Below are positions 44,485 through 53,384 of a stretch of 64,000 bases of DNA, piece after piece. The notes beneath the pieces were generated by a model, which was given only the letters and a program-made list of their open reading frames with translations, was not told where the DNA came from and made no database searches. Both the position numbers and the translations under genes were made by a program. Source of the DNA: Neobacillus niacini. Its GTDB lineage: Bacteria > Bacillota > Bacilli > Bacillales > Cytobacillaceae. The stretch lies in the NCBI RefSeq assembly GCF_030817595.1, contig NZ_JAUSZN010000001.1, positions 2,860,001 to 2,924,000 of the forward strand. The letters are read 5' to 3'. Numbering within the stretch: the first letter of the stretch is position 1; every line of letters begins with the position of its first letter.

Positions 44485-45660
44485 TTAGCGTGCATATTCG
44501 ACTAGGAATTGATGAATCCTTGCTGCTGCTTCTGAGAGTCTCTCCGCTGGCTGTACTAATGCAATTCGAACGTAGCCTTCGCCTTGTTTTCCGAATGCGT
44601 CACCTGGGATCACCGCTACTCCAGCGTGATTGATTAATTCAAAGGCAAACTGTCTTGATGTCCATCCATCAGGGATTTTTGCCCAAAGAAACATCGTTGC
44701 GGGTGACTTAGCCAGCTGCCAGCCACTTTTTTCCAGTCCAGCCATAAGGATATCTCTGCGAAACTCGTACTCCTCTACCTGCTCCTTTAGTAGCGTGTAA
44801 TCCAATGTAAGTGCAGCAGCAGCTGCTTTTTGAATAGGATAAAATACCCCGTAATCAATTTGTGATTTAAAGGTTCCCAGGATGTTTAATGCCTGTTCAT
44901 TGCCGACAACGTATCCAATCCGGCAGCCTGCTAAATTAAATGTTTTTGATAAAGAATTAAATTCAATACCAACCTCCTTCGCACCTGGAACAGACATGAA
45001 ACTTATTTGTGGATGGTTGTCATAGATTAATTCTGAGTAGGCGAAATCATGAACAACTAAAATATTGTGATGTTTTGCAAAATCAATTACCTTTTCAAAA
45101 AAGCACCTATCCGCCAGCGCTGTTACAGGATTACCAGGATAACTAAGGATCATCATTTTGGTATTTTCCAAGATATGGAGCGGAATATCATCTAGAATAG
45201 GTAAAAAGTTATTTTCTGCTAATAAGGCAAAAGGGTACAGAACACCGCCCGCAATGGTAACACTCGCTTCGTAAATAGGATAACCTGGGTCCGGTACTAA
45301 TACATAATCCCCTGGGTTAATAATCGCTGTTGCTAAATGCGCAAGGCCATCCTGTGACCCCATTAATTGGAGCACTTCTTTTTCTGGATCAATGTCTACA
45401 GCATACCGCTGCTTATAAAAGAAAGAAACAGCCTCATGAAATTCTGGTATTCCCTTCAGGGTGTATCCGTAATTTGCTGTGTTACTCGCATATTTCACTA
45501 GTTCTTCCACTACAAAAGCAGGAGGCGGTAAATCAGGGCTTCCCACACTTAAATCAATAACATCAAGCCCCCTGTTTATTGCTTGCCGTTTTAGATCAGC
45601 AACCTCTTGAAATATACTTGCCGTTAGTTTTTGAACTTTTTTAGAAGCAACGAGATTCAT
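44485..45660 (-). CDS. PLP-dependent class I/II aminotransferase
   Basis: A 391-residue fold-type I aminotransferase, paralogous to the MtnE-like enzyme at 11246. Conserved elements are DLSVGSPDLPPP, LVPDPGYPIYEASV, LSYPGNPVTA and the PLP Lys in SLSKTFNLAGCRIGYVVG. The usual second Asn of YPNNPTG is Gly here (YPGNPVT). It resembles LL-diaminopimelate aminotransferase-like and other alpha-amino acid aminotransferases of bacilli; its substrate is not clear. It is a single gene. Confidence 0.85.
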   Translation of the reverse strand: MNLVASKKVQKLTASIFQEVADLKRQAINRGLDVIDLSVGSPDLPPPAFVVEELVKYASNTANYGYTLKGIPEFHEAVSFFYKQRYAVDIDPEKEVLQLMGSQDGLAHLATAIINPGDYVLVPDPGYPIYEASVTIAGGVLYPFALLAENNFLPILDDIPLHILENTKMMILSYPGNPVTALADRCFFEKVIDFAKHHNILVVHDFAYSELIYDNHPQISFMSVPGAKEVGIEFNSLSKTFNLAGCRIGYVVGNEQALNILGTFKSQIDYGVFYPIQKAAAAALTLDYTLLKEQVEEYEFRRDILMAGLEKSGWQLAKSPATMFLWAKIPDGWTSRQFAFELINHAGVAVIPGDAFGKQGEGYVRIALVQPAERLSEAAARIHQFLVEYAR

Positions 45661-45833
45661 AGATTTATCCCCTCAATTATGTAATTAACCGATTTTATTG
45701 ATTCATTTTAACAAATTTTATCTATTTATAAAATTCTTTCTACTCCAATATTCTAAAAAGGATTGATTATCGAATCGACTTCTTTTAAGATTTAGGATAA
45801 TTGACAGTTAATAAAAATGGAGGTAACGTGCAG

Positions 45834-46472
45834 GTGAAAGTAATTCGGTATGTAATTTTTTTATTGGGATTGACCTTCTTTGGTTTAGGTAATGCCATTG
45901 CCGTAAAGGTTAAGCATGTTGGTTTACATCCCTGGGAGGTTTTAAATGTCGCTTTATATGAACATTTCGGACTTACTATTGGTACTTGGGGAGTAATTTG
46001 CGGGTTACTATTGGTTAGCATCTCTTATTTTACAGCAAGAAAGTATATTAAAATTGGAACTTTCCTAAATGCCCTTTTAATTGGACCGATTATGGACTTT
46101 TTTTTATGGATAGATATATTACCCGAGCCAACTCATTCATGGGTAGATTATCTTATACTGTTTTGTGCCATTGTCATTGCTGGTATTGGCGGGGGAATGT
46201 ATGTTGCGGCAGGTCTTGGTGCCGGACCACGAGATGGTTTTATGCTTTACATTTCAAATAAGACGAAATTATCGGTAAGCCAAGCACGTATCCTTGTTGA
46301 AAGTTGTGTTTTAATTATTGGTTTTATATTAGGAGGACCCGTATTTATAGCCACCTTCCTCTATACATTTATCCAAAGTCCAGTATTCCAAAGGTCCATG
46401 GCTTTTTTTAGTAGTTTAATTGAATTGTTTAAAAGTAAGAATAAACAAATGAGAGAAGACGTGTATTTATAA
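45834..46472 (+). CDS. YczE/YyaS/YitT-type membrane protein
   Basis: A 213-residue protein with about five hydrophobic segments. The pattern GLGNAIAVKVKHVGLHPWEVLNVAL, GTFLNALLIGPIMDFFLW and GGGMYVAAGLGAGPRDGFMLYIS is that of the YczE family, in which homologues influence surfactin production in Bacillus subtilis; the mechanism is unknown. The longest frame begins with a TTG at 45801. GGAGG at 45819-45823 fits the GTG at 45834 best, although the GTG at 45828 is possible. Confidence 0.83.
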   Translation: MKVIRYVIFLLGLTFFGLGNAIAVKVKHVGLHPWEVLNVALYEHFGLTIGTWGVICGLLLVSISYFTARKYIKIGTFLNALLIGPIMDFFLWIDILPEPTHSWVDYLILFCAIVIAGIGGGMYVAAGLGAGPRDGFMLYISNKTKLSVSQARILVESCVLIIGFILGGPVFIATFLYTFIQSPVFQRSMAFFSSLIELFKSKNKQMREDVYL

Positions 46473-46489
46473 CAGACACGTCTTCTCTC
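46451..46489. terminator. Bidirectional terminator between yczE-like and papain-like genes
   Basis: A perfect 14-bp stem GAGAGAAGACGTGT/ACACGTCTTCTCTC with an 11-nt loop containing the yczE-like stop codon. Confidence 0.8.
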
Positions 46490-46495
46490 ATTCTA

Positions 46496-47098
46496 CTAGA
46501 TAACTTCTATTCTATCAGTATTAAAATCGTGATAATATTTTTGATGAGCTAAATCGTTTAAATCCTGTTCATTTGCTTCTTCAAAATAGGATGATAATTT
46601 TCCTTCATAGACTAATTCCAAAGAATTAGATTCTTTTATGTCATCTGGAGTAACAAGTGAAAGCGGCTTTTGTTTATTGATTTTCACACCTGATTCCTCA
46701 AGAAGAGCGGCAACGAAATGGGAACAAAAAAATGCATTTTTTCGATCCAGCTCTAAATTGAACATGACAGCGAAAAGACCTAATAAATTATAGCGATAAT
46801 CCCTCTTATTTTTTTCAATTTCATTAATTTTTCGACAAATCGTATCATACTGCATTTCAGATATCGTACAACAATAAATAGCACAATCAGCATTGCGAAA
46901 TATGCCGCCACGGATATTTTCTCGAACAAAACCAGCTAGGAAAGGATTGCGAGGTCTTTTTCTTCCAAAACTATAGACGTCCCATAATTGGTCATCTAAT
47001 GCGATGGAAGCATGATTATGAGGCTTCTTCGTATATAGTTTAATAATTTTCGTTAAAACCGTCCCAGTATCAGTAAGAAGTACGTAAATCTTCCTCAT
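46496..47098 (-). CDS. Permuted papain-like (YiiX/NlpC-P60 type) putative hydrolase
   Basis: A 200-residue protein. An early His in KPHNHASIALDD and a later Cys in AFFCSHFVAALLEESG give the circularly permuted papain order of YiiX/YaeF-type proteins (His before Cys). A middle Asp/Glu-rich helix follows. It lacks a signal peptide. Members are thought to hydrolyse amide or thioester bonds; the substrate is unknown. The ATG at 47098 has AAGGGGGA upstream; the longer frame to 47116 includes that site. Confidence 0.72.
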   Translation of the reverse strand: MRKIYVLLTDTGTVLTKIIKLYTKKPHNHASIALDDQLWDVYSFGRKRPRNPFLAGFVRENIRGGIFRNADCAIYCCTISEMQYDTICRKINEIEKNKRDYRYNLLGLFAVMFNLELDRKNAFFCSHFVAALLEESGVKINKQKPLSLVTPDDIKESNSLELVYEGKLSSYFEEANEQDLNDLAHQKYYHDFNTDRIEVI

Positions 47099-47398
47099 CC
47101 TATATTCCCCCTTCATTTTCTATAGGAAGGGATTTCTCTCCTTATATCCCTTAATGAAATCGATCTTTTATTTTATTTTAACGTGTCTATCTTCAGGCTC
47201 ACACAATCTCGAGCATGATTTTAAACTAAGACTTAAGACTTACCCTGGTAACGGGATTTCTCTTTATGCTCTTATATTATAATTTACTAAATTAAATTCC
47301 CCATAGAAACACATTTTTCCTGTTTTTTTTATAAAATTTACCCATTTTTAACAATTCAAGCATAAAATAATACATTCATGATATAAGGGGTGTAATTA
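47099..47398. other. Divergent intergenic region without a gene
   Basis: AT-rich DNA between the papain-like gene and the coiled-coil gene. Apart from AAGGGGTG close to the start at 47399, no repeat, riboswitch or clear promoter was found. Confidence 0.5.
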
Positions 47399-47980
47399 AT
47401 GGGATTATATATTAACAATGGCAAACATCCTAAAGTTTATAAAAATAAGATGAAGATATCTGAACCAAACCAAAAGGTGGTGAGGCGAGATTATCTTTCA
47501 GAAGTAATAGACGAGCAGCACCAAGCAAATGTTTCACTCCTAAACGCTATCAATGAGATGAAACACCAATATCGAAACCAAGAGGTGGTACAAGCAAATA
47601 ATTTGGATAAAATATCAAATCAATTAAATGAAATTAGCACTAGTAACCAAAAGCATACTGAATATGAAGAATTAATTATTCATTTATTGAAAACACAAGA
47701 GGAACTACAAAAACAATTATCCGAAAAGATCAGTAAACAAGAAGAGTTTCAAACAGGGGTATTAACTCGGTTGGACCAACAAGAAGCATTGACAGAGAAA
47801 ATTTCTAGGCAATTAAATCATATTCGCTCGATTCTTTTTGAAAGGACTAATTACCTTGCAGAAAAAATTGATGAAGGATATAAGATTACTTCTTCCTATG
47901 TTTATAATCTAATGACTGGTTCAGACCAGCCCATAACATTTTATTTAATGAACAATAAAAAAGGCGAAAAACAAAAATAG
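47399..47980 (+). CDS. Coiled-coil protein of unknown function
   Basis: A 193-residue hydrophilic protein. I do not recognise a family. A long coiled coil covers about residues 35-155 (repeats of E-L-Q-K-Q-L, LDKISNQLNEIS, ISKQEEFQTGVLTRLDQQEAL). The C-terminal 35 residues (ITSSYVYNLMTGSDQPITFYLMNNKK) look like a small folded end. There is no signal peptide or membrane segment. Structural or scaffold proteins, including spore-surface proteins, have this kind of layout, but this is not evidence of function. AAGGGGTG precedes the ATG and a terminator follows. Confidence 0.7.
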   Translation: MGLYINNGKHPKVYKNKMKISEPNQKVVRRDYLSEVIDEQHQANVSLLNAINEMKHQYRNQEVVQANNLDKISNQLNEISTSNQKHTEYEELIIHLLKTQEELQKQLSEKISKQEEFQTGVLTRLDQQEALTEKISRQLNHIRSILFERTNYLAEKIDEGYKITSSYVYNLMTGSDQPITFYLMNNKKGEKQK

Positions 47981-47982
47981 AC

Positions 47983-48012
47983 CGGTGCCATAAACAATGG
48001 CGCCGTTTTTTT
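47983..48012 (+). terminator. Terminator of the coiled-coil gene
   Basis: A 9-bp stem CGGTGCCAT/ATGGCGCCG (one T-G pair) with a 5-nt loop then seven T. Confidence 0.85.
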
Positions 48013-48029
48013 GCTTTTCTCTTTTGTAC

Positions 48030-48614
48030 CTAAATCGCTTCAACTTTTCCATAGTAATGAACAAAGTTTTTTAGAATCTCTTTTCCACATGAGGTTAAGA
48101 TCGATTCAGGGTGAAACTGAACACCTTCGAGTGGAAGTTCTGTATGCCGAATTGCCATAATTTCCCCATTCTCCGTCCACGCGGATATCTCAAAACAAGG
48201 TGGCAGCGTCTCCCTTTTGACGATCAAAGAGTGATACCTCGTTGCCGGAAATGGATTTGGCAATCCTTTAAATATTGTTTTTCCATCATGGTATATGTCA
48301 GAGGTTTTTCCATGCATTAATTGCGCAGCAGGAACAACATCACCTTCGTATGCTTGAGCAATAGATTGGTGCCCAAGACAAACTCCCAAAATGGGAATAA
48401 CTCCTGAAAATGTCTTTATAACCTCTAGGCTTATTCCAGCCTCACTAGGATTACCTGGACCAGGGGAAATCATTAAGAATTCGGGTTCCATCTTTCTAAT
48501 TTCATCTAAGCTGGTTTGGTCGTTCCGCTTTACGACCAAATCCTCCCCCAGCTCCCCTAGGTATTGAACTAAGTTAAAGGTAAAAGAATCATAATTATCG
48601 ACCATAAAAATCAT
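48030..48614 (-). CDS. pabA: Glutamine amidotransferase of aminodeoxychorismate/anthranilate synthase
   Basis: A 194-residue class I glutamine amidotransferase (PabA/TrpG). It begins [23 protein letters not shown], with the nucleophile Cys in [12 protein letters not shown] and the His-Glu dyad in [10 protein letters not shown]. It supplies ammonia to PabB or TrpE. In bacilli one protein often serves both folate and tryptophan synthesis. No pabB, pabC or trp gene is adjacent, so which pathway it serves here is undetermined. The frame is full length. Confidence 0.88.
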   Translation of the reverse strand: MIFMVDNYDSFTFNLVQYLGELGEDLVVKRNDQTSLDEIRKMEPEFLMISPGPGNPSEAGISLEVIKTFSGVIPILGVCLGHQSIAQAYEGDVVPAAQLMHGKTSDIYHDGKTIFKGLPNPFPATRYHSLIVKRETLPPCFEISAWTENGEIMAIRHTELPLEGVQFHPESILTSCGKEILKNFVHYYGKVEAI

Positions 48615-48696
48615 TATTGCTCACCTATTTCCCTTCAAACCATACATTTTCATTTTAGTATCAGTTTTTTTCATCATACATGAATATCAAATACAA

Positions 48697-48730
48697 AAGA
48701 AGCCCTTTCTACTATGAAAAGGGCTTCCAA
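48697..48730 (-). terminator. Terminator of the IDEAL-domain gene
   Basis: A 10-bp stem GAAGCCCTTT/AAAGGGCTTC followed on the minus strand by TTTTGTATTTG, about 30 bases after the stop. Confidence 0.75.
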
Positions 48731-48759
48731 TATGAATTAAGTCTGTTAGGTAACTTTTG

Positions 48760-48954
48760 CTATGAGATTTTCTTTAATTCCTCAGATAACTTGAGGAATG
48801 CTTCTTTATTTCTTTCTTGTAGGGAGAGGTCGATTTCCTTACGGAGCACTTCTCTTCTAAATTCAATCAAGGCGTGGTTTAAAAACATCTCAGCAATTAC
48901 AGAATCGTTGTTCTCATCAGTTTGTTGTGGTGAATTTAATAATCTCTTTTCCAT
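48760..48954 (-). CDS. IDEAL domain protein (64 aa)
   Basis: A small helical protein with an IDEAL-type block (EVLRKEIDLSLQERNKEAFLKLSEELKK). IDEAL domains occur in short Bacillaceae proteins and at the ends of adaptors such as ComK-interacting proteins. The function here is unknown. The ATG at 48954 has AAGGAG nine bases upstream; the TTG at 48963 lies too close. Confidence 0.72.
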   Translation of the reverse strand: MEKRLLNSPQQTDENNDSVIAEMFLNHALIEFRREVLRKEIDLSLQERNKEAFLKLSEELKKIS

Positions 48955-49568
48955 GGAAATCAACTCCTTGAGCTTTTTTTAATTATACTGTTAATTATCT
49001 AAAAATTCAAACACTTTGTTTGTTATTTTCAAAAGAAATTTTTTCCTACTCTTTTTCTGCATTTAACTTGTCTGTTGATTTCCTCTCCACTAAGGAAAGC
49101 TTCTTCGAATAATCACCGCAGGGACAGGCGGTCTTTGTCTGTCACGAGGCACTTCGCGCACCTTAGGGCGGTTCGGGGAGCCTGTCTAGCTACAGCGCCT
49201 AGCCCCTCGAGTCGCTTCGGTCCTAACGATGAAGTCAAAGAGCGACTTCAACGCCAGGCCCTCCAGCGCTTGTCGGGGCTGGACAAGGCGCTTCCGCTTT
49301 TCCTTCTCCTCGGGCGCTTTGCGCCTGCGGGGTCTCCCCTGCCCCGTCCTCCGGCAGGACATTGAATTTCTTCATCGAATTTGCCCACGCACGAAGAAAA
49401 TGCGATAGCATTTTCGAGGAGTCTTCGTGCCTTCCGTTCCAATAAACAGAGTGCCAAAATAAAGAAAACTGCCTTAATTTAAGAAAAATTTAATAGTTTA
49501 TTTAGATTGCTTTTATAACTTCTTATTAGACTATGATTGTAACAAATTAATGATTGGAGGAAATGTTT
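48955..49568. other. Long intergenic region holding a GC-rich repeat mosaic
   Basis: Flanking AT-rich DNA encloses the GC-rich block at about 49065-49440, listed separately. Open frames of 96 and 69 codons inside it are compositionally unlike the genome and lack ribosome sites, so I do not call them genes. Confidence 0.6.
49065..49440. repeat. GC-rich mosaic of intergenic repeat sequence
   Basis: A sharply GC-rich block in AT-rich surroundings. It contains TGTCTAGCTACAGCGCCTA and CCCCTCGAGTCGCTTCGG, words related to the fragment at 2155-2200, plus several inverted repeats: GGCGC-TTT-GCGCC (about 49314-49326) and the nested stems GCACGAAG/CTTCGTGC (49389-49396/49423-49430) and GAAAATGC/GCATTTTC (49396-49403/49408-49415). 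It has no transposase. Blocks like this occur between genes across Bacillaceae (from memory). Confidence 0.65.
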
Positions 49569-50414
49569 ATGAATAAGAAGCTTTTGGCGGTTATTGGGAT
49601 CAGTGGAACGATTATGTTGGGCAGTGTCTATTCGATTTCAGCAAATACATCTGGTTACGACCTATACAAGGAAGCTTTAAAGAAAACTCATACAGCTGAG
49701 AGCGCGACGTTGGATATTAACCTTAACATTGAGGACAACAAAAAGTCTATAGTATCATCCCATTCGATTTTTAAATCTGATTCGGTCAATCAATTAAACT
49801 CCATCTCTACTCGTTTATCCAACGAATCAGAAGTTAGCAATATGAACATGTACAAGCAGGCTGGGAATTGGTATGTAATAAAGGATGGACTAGATACAGT
49901 TTACAAAATGGATATGTCAAAAAATCCTCATCACAGCAATACAGCTGAATTGAAGGATGATGTAGAGAATCTCATCGATGTTATGACAAAAAATCTTCAA
50001 CAGCAAATTACAGTCGCAGAAAAGAAAGACGGCAATCACGTAATTGAGCTTGATTTAACTGGAAAAGAAATTCCTCTATCTGCAAACGCTCTTAGTACGT
50101 TAATGATTAAACATGCTGTCATGCTTCAAGACAATAATGAAATTGAAAGCTCAGACTTTCACATTAAAGCGAAGCTTCCTGAATTGGATCACGAGATTAC
50201 CATTAAGCAAGTCAAACTTACTGCACAGGTGGATAAAGAAAATTACATTGAACAACAGATTGTCAAGGTAATCGTAACAGGCAAAGATAAACAGGATACC
50301 AGACATGAACTAGTTCTTACTATTAATTTAAATGCAACTGACTACAATCAAACTACAGTAACGCCAGTTGAAATCCCTGCTGATAAAGTAGTCGAATTCA
50401 ACCATGGTAGATAG
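49569..50414 (+). CDS. Secreted protein of unknown function, first gene of an ABC/two-component cluster
   Basis: A 281-residue exported protein. The signal peptide covers about residues 1-26 (MNKKLLAVIGISGTIMLGSVYSISA), without a lipobox Cys. The mature part is beta-rich, resembling LppX/LolA-like or DUF6612-type folds (SATLDINLNIEDNKK, HVIELDLTGKEIP), but no family is certain. It lies 40 bases before an ABC ATPase gene on the same strand, so it may be the envelope part of a sensing or export system. The ATG at 49569 follows GGAGG; the TTG at 49554 is unlikely. Confidence 0.75.
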   Translation: MNKKLLAVIGISGTIMLGSVYSISANTSGYDLYKEALKKTHTAESATLDINLNIEDNKKSIVSSHSIFKSDSVNQLNSISTRLSNESEVSNMNMYKQAGNWYVIKDGLDTVYKMDMSKNPHHSNTAELKDDVENLIDVMTKNLQQQITVAEKKDGNHVIELDLTGKEIPLSANALSTLMIKHAVMLQDNNEIESSDFHIKAKLPELDHEITIKQVKLTAQVDKENYIEQQIVKVIVTGKDKQDTRHELVLTINLNATDYNQTTVTPVEIPADKVVEFNHGR

Positions 50415-50454
50415 TAATCATTAGTTAGTTAGTAAACAATAGAGGGTGACAATT

Positions 50455-51159
50455 TTGGAAAAAGCAGTGGTTATTACAGGAATGACCAAGCAATTCTCAA
50501 ATGGCAGAGGTATACAGAATATTGACTTAACCATAAACCAAGGGGAGATCGTAGGGATCCTTGGTCCAAATGGAGCCGGTAAAACAACCTTGTTAAAATG
50601 CCTTACCGGTCTAACTTTTCCAGATAGAGGAAAAGTGGAGCTATTCGGCATCGACATTCAAAGTAATTATAAGGAAGCGATAAGTCCTGTAGGTGCTTTA
50701 ATTGGACCTGCTGTTGCTTATGAAAAAATGTCACCCTATAAGAATCTAAAAATGATTTCTCGCTTGTATTCTGGTATTACCGATACAGATATTGATATGG
50801 TATTGCAACAAACAGGTCTAACTCCTTATAAAGACGAGAAAATTTCCTCCTTTTCTATGGGGATGAAGCAGCGTTTTGGGATTGCCTCAGCACTTATTTC
50901 CAAGCCGCGCTTGATCGTTTTAGATGAACCGACGAATGGCTTAGATATTGATGGTTTGCTTTCGTTAAGAAAAACAATACAGGAAATATCAAAACATTCT
51001 AGTGTAACTTTTGTAATTTCCAGTCACCATATATCGGAATTGGAAAAATTATGTAATCGATTTTATTTTCTCATCAATGGGGAAGTTTCATTATATGAAG
51101 CCGGTAACGAGCCATTAGAGGATGTATATGTCAGGAAGGTTGAGGTGGCAGTCAGATGA
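50455..51159 (+). CDS. ABC transporter ATP-binding protein
   Basis: A 234-residue ABC ATPase. Walker A GPNGAGKTTL, signature SFSMGMKQRFGIA, Walker B RLIVLDEPTNGLD and the H-loop SSHHISEL are complete. It most resembles ATPases of lantibiotic-immunity or bacitracin-type transporters (BcrA/LanF). It is coupled to the permease gene, which starts four bases before its stop. The TTG at 50455 fits AGAGGG at a spacing of eight; a GTG at 50446 is alternative. Confidence 0.88.
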   Translation: MEKAVVITGMTKQFSNGRGIQNIDLTINQGEIVGILGPNGAGKTTLLKCLTGLTFPDRGKVELFGIDIQSNYKEAISPVGALIGPAVAYEKMSPYKNLKMISRLYSGITDTDIDMVLQQTGLTPYKDEKISSFSMGMKQRFGIASALISKPRLIVLDEPTNGLDIDGLLSLRKTIQEISKHSSVTFVISSHHISELEKLCNRFYFLINGEVSLYEAGNEPLEDVYVRKVEVAVR

Positions 51160-51893
51160 ACACAATCAAAGCAAATACTTTTAATGAAATGCAAAAGCTG
51201 CTGACGAAAAAGGTTACAAAGCTTTTTCTGCTCTCTGCAATGCTCGTTCCTGTGCTGACTAAGCTTCTCGTAAATCATTTGTTTTTAAAAGATTGGATGG
51301 CGTTACCTATAGAAAATATAAATTTCACCTTGTTAGATTTATTTATAACCATTTTAATTCCTTTATTTATCTTTATCGCCGCTACAGATTTATTTACTGG
51401 AGAAGGTGAACGCGGAACTTTATTTCAAGTTAGACCGATCAGTCGAATAGAGCTTTTCTTGTCTAAAGTTATCGCGATTAGTGGTTTATGCTTATTGATT
51501 CTTTTATTGGAATGGTTGGCTGTGATGATTAGCAGCTCTGTTTTTGATAAAGCCTTCGACATAGCTGTTATTCCTTCTAGTCTAGGTGCCTTTATGGTGT
51601 CCTGGTTTCCCATTATCGTTCTAACCGCCTTTGCTGTTATGTTAGCACTCTTCGTTCATTCAAGTGTACTCGCTATTTCTGGTATGATTGTCCTATACTT
51701 ATTCATGATGTTTATTCCATATGTTCTGCCTGGTACCTTATACTTACTGCCGTCTGCCTATTTAGATTGGTATATGCAGTGGCTTAGCGATGTGTCATTT
51801 CGGTGGATAATACAAACTGTCACCTATTTGTGCTCTTCCTTCGCATTGTTTTTTTCAATAGGCTATTATATGTTTAATAGAAAAGAAGCCTAA
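51156..51893 (+). CDS. ABC-2 type transporter permease
   Basis: A 245-residue membrane protein with six hydrophobic segments, in the order expected for ABC-2 or BcrB/LanE permeases (FIAATDLFTGEGERGTLFQVRPISRIELFLSK after TM2). It overlaps the ATPase gene by four bases (ATGA). The pair probably exports or detoxifies a membrane-active compound, judged from family and the adjoining sensor kinase. Confidence 0.85.
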   Translation: MNTIKANTFNEMQKLLTKKVTKLFLLSAMLVPVLTKLLVNHLFLKDWMALPIENINFTLLDLFITILIPLFIFIAATDLFTGEGERGTLFQVRPISRIELFLSKVIAISGLCLLILLLEWLAVMISSSVFDKAFDIAVIPSSLGAFMVSWFPIIVLTAFAVMLALFVHSSVLAISGMIVLYLFMMFIPYVLPGTLYLLPSAYLDWYMQWLSDVSFRWIIQTVTYLCSSFALFFSIGYYMFNRKEA

Positions 51894-51911
51894 CTGAAGG
51901 GTGTTTTTTCA

Positions 51912-53384
51912 ATGTCTATTAAACTTCGGCTCATTCTTTCAAATATTGCGATGATTACCGTCCCAATTATTTTGTTTATGATTACCTCTTTTCTTTTAAT
52001 CATTGTTTTTCTCGGCGATATCCGTGAAATGGCTAATTTCTTACCAGAAAGCCACAATTACCACAAAACAAAACAAGAGGATACATTATTTTTCCTCGAA
52101 CTAAAGGAAAAGTCTGCTGTAAATCCTGTTGAATTATTAAGTACGAAGTATTTGGAATCACTGAATAGTGAGCTTAGTAGTATCGATTCTGGATTAATGA
52201 TTCGTAAAAACGACGAGATATTCTACAGAACAGAAGATCTTGAAAAAGTACGCGCAGAGGAGTTGCCGGTATTTGGTACAGAAAGAAGCTTTCGCAGCTT
52301 AGAAGAAATCGGTGAACTGACTTTTGCCATGAAGCAGCACGATTTCTACTTACAGGATGGCAGTGAAGTCTCACTATTTTTAATGAGAGATGCAAGCCCA
52401 TGGAATCAGTTTGTTCGAACCTTTTTTCCTATTTTATTCGGTTTATGTCTATTAATTTTAATTGCTACAAATGGGCTATTAGCCTATTTTGTATCCAAAA
52501 GTATTATAAAACCAATTAATCAATTAAAAAAGGCAGCCCATTTTATAAAGACTGGAGACCTCGAGCATTCCATTACAGCAGTGAGGAATGATGAGATTGG
52601 CCAATTAACACAAGCATTTGAAGAAATGAGGCTTCAATTAAAGCAGTCACACGAGATTCAAAAACAATATGAGGATAATCGAAAGGAATTAATTGCCCAT
52701 ATTTCTCATGATCTAAAAACACCGATTACTTCGATTAAAGGGTATATAGAAGGCATCCGTGATGGCGTAGCAGACACACCGGAAAAGAGAACCCGATATA
52801 TCCAAACCATCTATACAAAGGCTGTGGATATGGACCATCTAATTGATGAATTATTCTTATTCTCGAAGCTGGATTTAGGTAAAATCCCCTTTGAATTTGA
52901 ACGAATTGATATCAAAGATTATTTAACGGATTTTTTTGAAGAATTGAGCTTCGATCTTAGGAAACAGAATGTAGATTTACATTTCCGATTTGCCCCTCAG
53001 GGTCATTATTATGTTTCAGCGGACCGTGAAAAGTTTAAAAGGGTTCTATCCAATACTATTAACAATAGCTTGAAGTACATGGATAAGGATAAAAAGGAAT
53101 TAATCATAACCATGCATTCTACTGACGAAAAAGTAGAGATTTCAATTGCAGATAACGGACCAGGAATCCCAGAAGAATCAATTCCTTTTATCTTTAATCA
53201 GTTTTATCGGGCCGAGCAATCCAGAAATAAATTAACCGGCGGCAGCGGATTAGGACTTTCCATCGCGAAAATGATTATTGAAGAACATAACGGTGTGATA
53301 AAATTGGAGAGCACATTAAATGTAGGAACAAAAATTACCATTTGTTTACCGAACGATACCTGCGCCGGGGAGACAATATTATGA
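51912..53384 (+). CDS. Membrane sensor histidine kinase
   Basis: A 490-residue kinase. Two membrane helices (about residues 10-34 and 170-193) enclose an extracytoplasmic sensor of about 135 residues. A HAMP linker (about 194-246) leads to HisKA with His266 in IAHISHDLKTPITSIKGY. The HATPase has N, G1 (ADNGPGIP), F and G2 (GGSGLGLSIA) boxes. It overlaps the response regulator start by four bases. The large sensor distinguishes it from BceS-type intramembrane kinases. Confidence 0.92.
   Translation: MSIKLRLILSNIAMITVPIILFMITSFLLIIVFLGDIREMANFLPESHNYHKTKQEDTLFFLELKEKSAVNPVELLSTKYLESLNSELSSIDSGLMIRKNDEIFYRTEDLEKVRAEELPVFGTERSFRSLEEIGELTFAMKQHDFYLQDGSEVSLFLMRDASPWNQFVRTFFPILFGLCLLILIATNGLLAYFVSKSIIKPINQLKKAAHFIKTGDLEHSITAVRNDEIGQLTQAFEEMRLQLKQSHEIQKQYEDNRKELIAHISHDLKTPITSIKGYIEGIRDGVADTPEKRTRYIQTIYTKAVDMDHLIDELFLFSKLDLGKIPFEFERIDIKDYLTDFFEELSFDLRKQNVDLHFRFAPQGHYYVSADREKFKRVLSNTINNSLKYMDKDKKELIITMHSTDEKVEISIADNGPGIPEESIPFIFNQFYRAEQSRNKLTGGSGLGLSIAKMIIEEHNGVIKLESTLNVGTKITICLPNDTCAGETIL

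Noticed and set aside
49075..49365. A 96-codon frame in the GC-rich block
   Set aside because: Amino acid make-up reflects repeat composition (Arg/Pro/Leu/Ala-rich); no ribosome site; overlapped by other frames.
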